Source: Bacteroidales bacterium (lineage in GTDB: Bacteria > Bacteroidota > Bacteroidia > Bacteroidales > JAADJA01). Taken from it: a stretch of 8,028 nucleotides of DNA. The notes beneath the pieces are model-generated. The model was not told the DNA's origin. It made no database searches and worked only from the letters and a program-made list of their open reading frames with translations. Numbering within the stretch: position 1 is the stretch's first letter; each line of letters starts with the position of its first letter. A program made the position numbers and the translations under genes. Positions 6,634 through 8,028 of this stretch are shown here, in pieces. The stretch lies in assembly GCA_029933495.1 (NCBI GenBank), contig JAOZOC010000081.1:2012-10039 (forward strand), read 5' to 3'.

Positions 6634-6656
6634 TGAAAATAAAACTATTCAAACTT

Positions 6657-8028
6657 ATGAAAAAAATTATTTTAATATTGTTATTGGGTACCATAGTTGT
6701 ACCTGCTTCTGCACAGGATAAGTTATCTCCTACGAAAGTCAGTAAAGCTGCTTTTTTTGATAAAACAATTCCATTACGTGATATGAAAATCATTGTACCT
6801 AGTGCAATTGATAATTCATGGAAAGATGGTATTGTTAAAAATGAATCTTTGGAAACAGACTATAGGGATGGTGACAAATGGAAAACGGATATACCATCGG
6901 TTCAATCAGCAAATGGTAGTACACAGGTTAAAGGCCCGATAGTAAATATTGGAGGAACTGGTAACGTTAACGGTGTTTATCCTCCTGATACAGACGGAGA
7001 TGTAGGACCTGATCACTATTTTCAAATGATAAATCTTTCATTTGCAATTTATGACAAGGTTGGAAATAAACTCTATGGTCCTGTTGCAAATAGTACGCTG
7101 TGGCAGGGATTTCCCGGTCCCTGGTCGGGGCATAATGACGGAGACCCAATCATACTTTATGATGAGATTTCCGATCGCTGGGTCGCGAGCCAGTTTGCTG
7201 TACAGACTTCAAATGGGAAGCATTATGAATTGATTGCTGTTTCTGAATCCGGAGATCCTCTTGGCGCCTGGTACAGATATGCCTTTGAGTTTGATATGTT
7301 TTGTGATTATCCTAAACTTGGTGTATGGCCCGATGGCTATTATGCAACATTCCATATGTTTCAGGGCTCTTTCCAGGGAGCAGCTTTCGTTGCATTTGAA
7401 AGAGAAAAAATGTTAACTGGTGATCCTGATGCACAAATGGTTTATTATGGAGAGTTTTCCTCCAAGTTTGGCTTTCTGCCTTCTGATGTTGACGGTGAGG
7501 CGCCACCTATGGGAACACCTAATTATATAACAGGTATCAGTTTTTTTGGTAATCACAAAATGCAGATATATGAGATGTCGGTAGATTGGAATAATACCGC
7601 TAATTCATCATTGACACTTGTTTCAACCCTTACACCTTCATCTTTTAATTCTGACGTTAACAATATACCTCAACCCGGAACCGGGACCAAACTTGATGTT
7701 ATGGAAATGGTTTTGATGTTCAGGCTGCCATTCAGAAAGTTTGACGGGTATAATGTTATGCTGGCAAACCATACAATTAATGTTAATGGAAGGGCGGGAA
7801 TTCGTTGGTACGAAATTCGCGATGACGGTACTGGCTGGTCAATTTATCAGCAGGGAACTTATGCTCCTGATAATGAGAATAGATGGATGGGAAGCATTGC
7901 AATGTCTGCCAACGGAAATATTGCACTTGGATACTCTGTGGGCAGCAGCACGACATACCCGTCATTGCGCTTCACAGGAAGAAGACCTGATGCTCCTTTG
8001 GGGGAAATGAATATTGCAGAAGTTGAAA
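6657..8028 (+). CDS. Secreted protein with a PPDTDGDVGP motif, likely beta-propeller-like (3' end beyond the window)
   Basis: Open from the ATG at 6657 to the window edge, 457 complete codons with no stop. Residues 1-19 form a signal peptide (MKKIILILLL, cleavage near ASA|Q). After a variable region up to about residue 95, the conserved core begins with VYPPDTDGDVGPDHYFQMIN at 107-126. It continues with DGDPIILYDEISDRWVASQF at 161-180, FDMFCDYPKLGVWPDGYYAT at 212-231, NHTINVNGRAGIRWYEIR at 371-388, and the block TYAPD..RWMGSIAM at 401-416 running into NIALGYSV at 421-428. I recall this core from large secreted proteins of Bacteroidota and some other bacteria that often carry PKD-like domains and a T9SS sorting signal further on; that part is outside the window. 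No catalytic motif is recognised. The repeated W/Y-rich strands suggest a beta-propeller, which is inference. Surface binding or a secreted enzyme-associated role is possible but unproven. Confidence 0.92.
   Translation, partial: MKKIILILLLGTIVVPASAQDKLSPTKVSKAAFFDKTIPLRDMKIIVPSAIDNSWKDGIVKNESLETDYRDGDKWKTDIPSVQSANGSTQVKGPIVNIGGTGNVNGVYPPDTDGDVGPDHYFQMINLSFAIYDKVGNKLYGPVANSTLWQGFPGPWSGHNDGDPIILYDEISDRWVASQFAVQTSNGKHYELIAVSESGDPLGAWYRYAFEFDMFCDYPKLGVWPDGYYATFHMFQGSFQGAAFVAFEREKMLTGDPDAQMVYYGEFSSKFGFLPSDVDGEAPPMGTPNYITGISFFGNHKMQIYEMSVDWNNTANSSLTLVSTLTPSSFNSDVNNIPQPGTGTKLDVMEMVLMFRLPFRKFDGYNVMLANHTINVNGRAGIRWYEIRDDGTGWSIYQQGTYAPDNENRWMGSIAMSANGNIALGYSVGSSTTYPSLRFTGRRPDAPLGEMNIAEVE

Noticed and set aside
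7741..8010. Plus-strand open frame of 89 codons near the right edge
   Set aside because: It overlaps the signal-peptide-bearing gene that starts at 6657 in another frame and shows no recognisable features.

Overview
The window looks like ordinary chromosomal DNA from a member of the Bacteroidota. The evidence is AT-rich sequence, starts without a Shine-Dalgarno motif, several matches to the Bacteroidota -7 promoter element TAnnTTTG, a DUF4783-like gene directly ahead of nadC, and two large secreted proteins of a kind typical of type IX secretion (T9SS) bacteria. A marine, sediment or gut Bacteroidales-like host is plausible, but genus cannot be read from this sequence.

Layout. Positions 1-2697 (minus) hold the first 899 codons of a giant secreted protein: signal peptide, choice-of-anchor L domain, Calx-beta-like domain, then an array of about 70-residue Ig-like repeats that runs off the left edge. 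After a 224-bp spacer comes a tight minus-strand operon, in transcription order: a small DUF4783-like exported protein (4737-5141), nadC (quinolinate phosphoribosyltransferase, 3894-4730) and a YihY/BrkB-family membrane protein (2922-3887). Only 6 bp separate each pair. Divergent from this operon is a short-chain dehydrogenase (5276-5977, plus), followed by an RseC-family membrane protein (6092-6532, plus). The right end holds the first 457 codons of another secreted protein (6657 to the edge, plus).

How they fit together. nadC makes nicotinate mononucleotide for de novo NAD synthesis; the other two operon members have no demonstrated link to it. The SDR and the RseC-like protein are probably independent transcription units, and no Rnf genes follow the RseC gene here. 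The two edge genes are cell-surface or secreted proteins and probably act outside the cell.

I see no tRNA, rRNA, CRISPR array, insertion sequence, phage or defence module. No gene-free stretch exceeds 224 bp. I found no convincing undescribed system. The most noteworthy items are the cysteine-paired repeat adhesin, the orphan RseC gene with an inverted repeat over its promoter, and short TGTTAAT repeats upstream of both secreted-protein genes.
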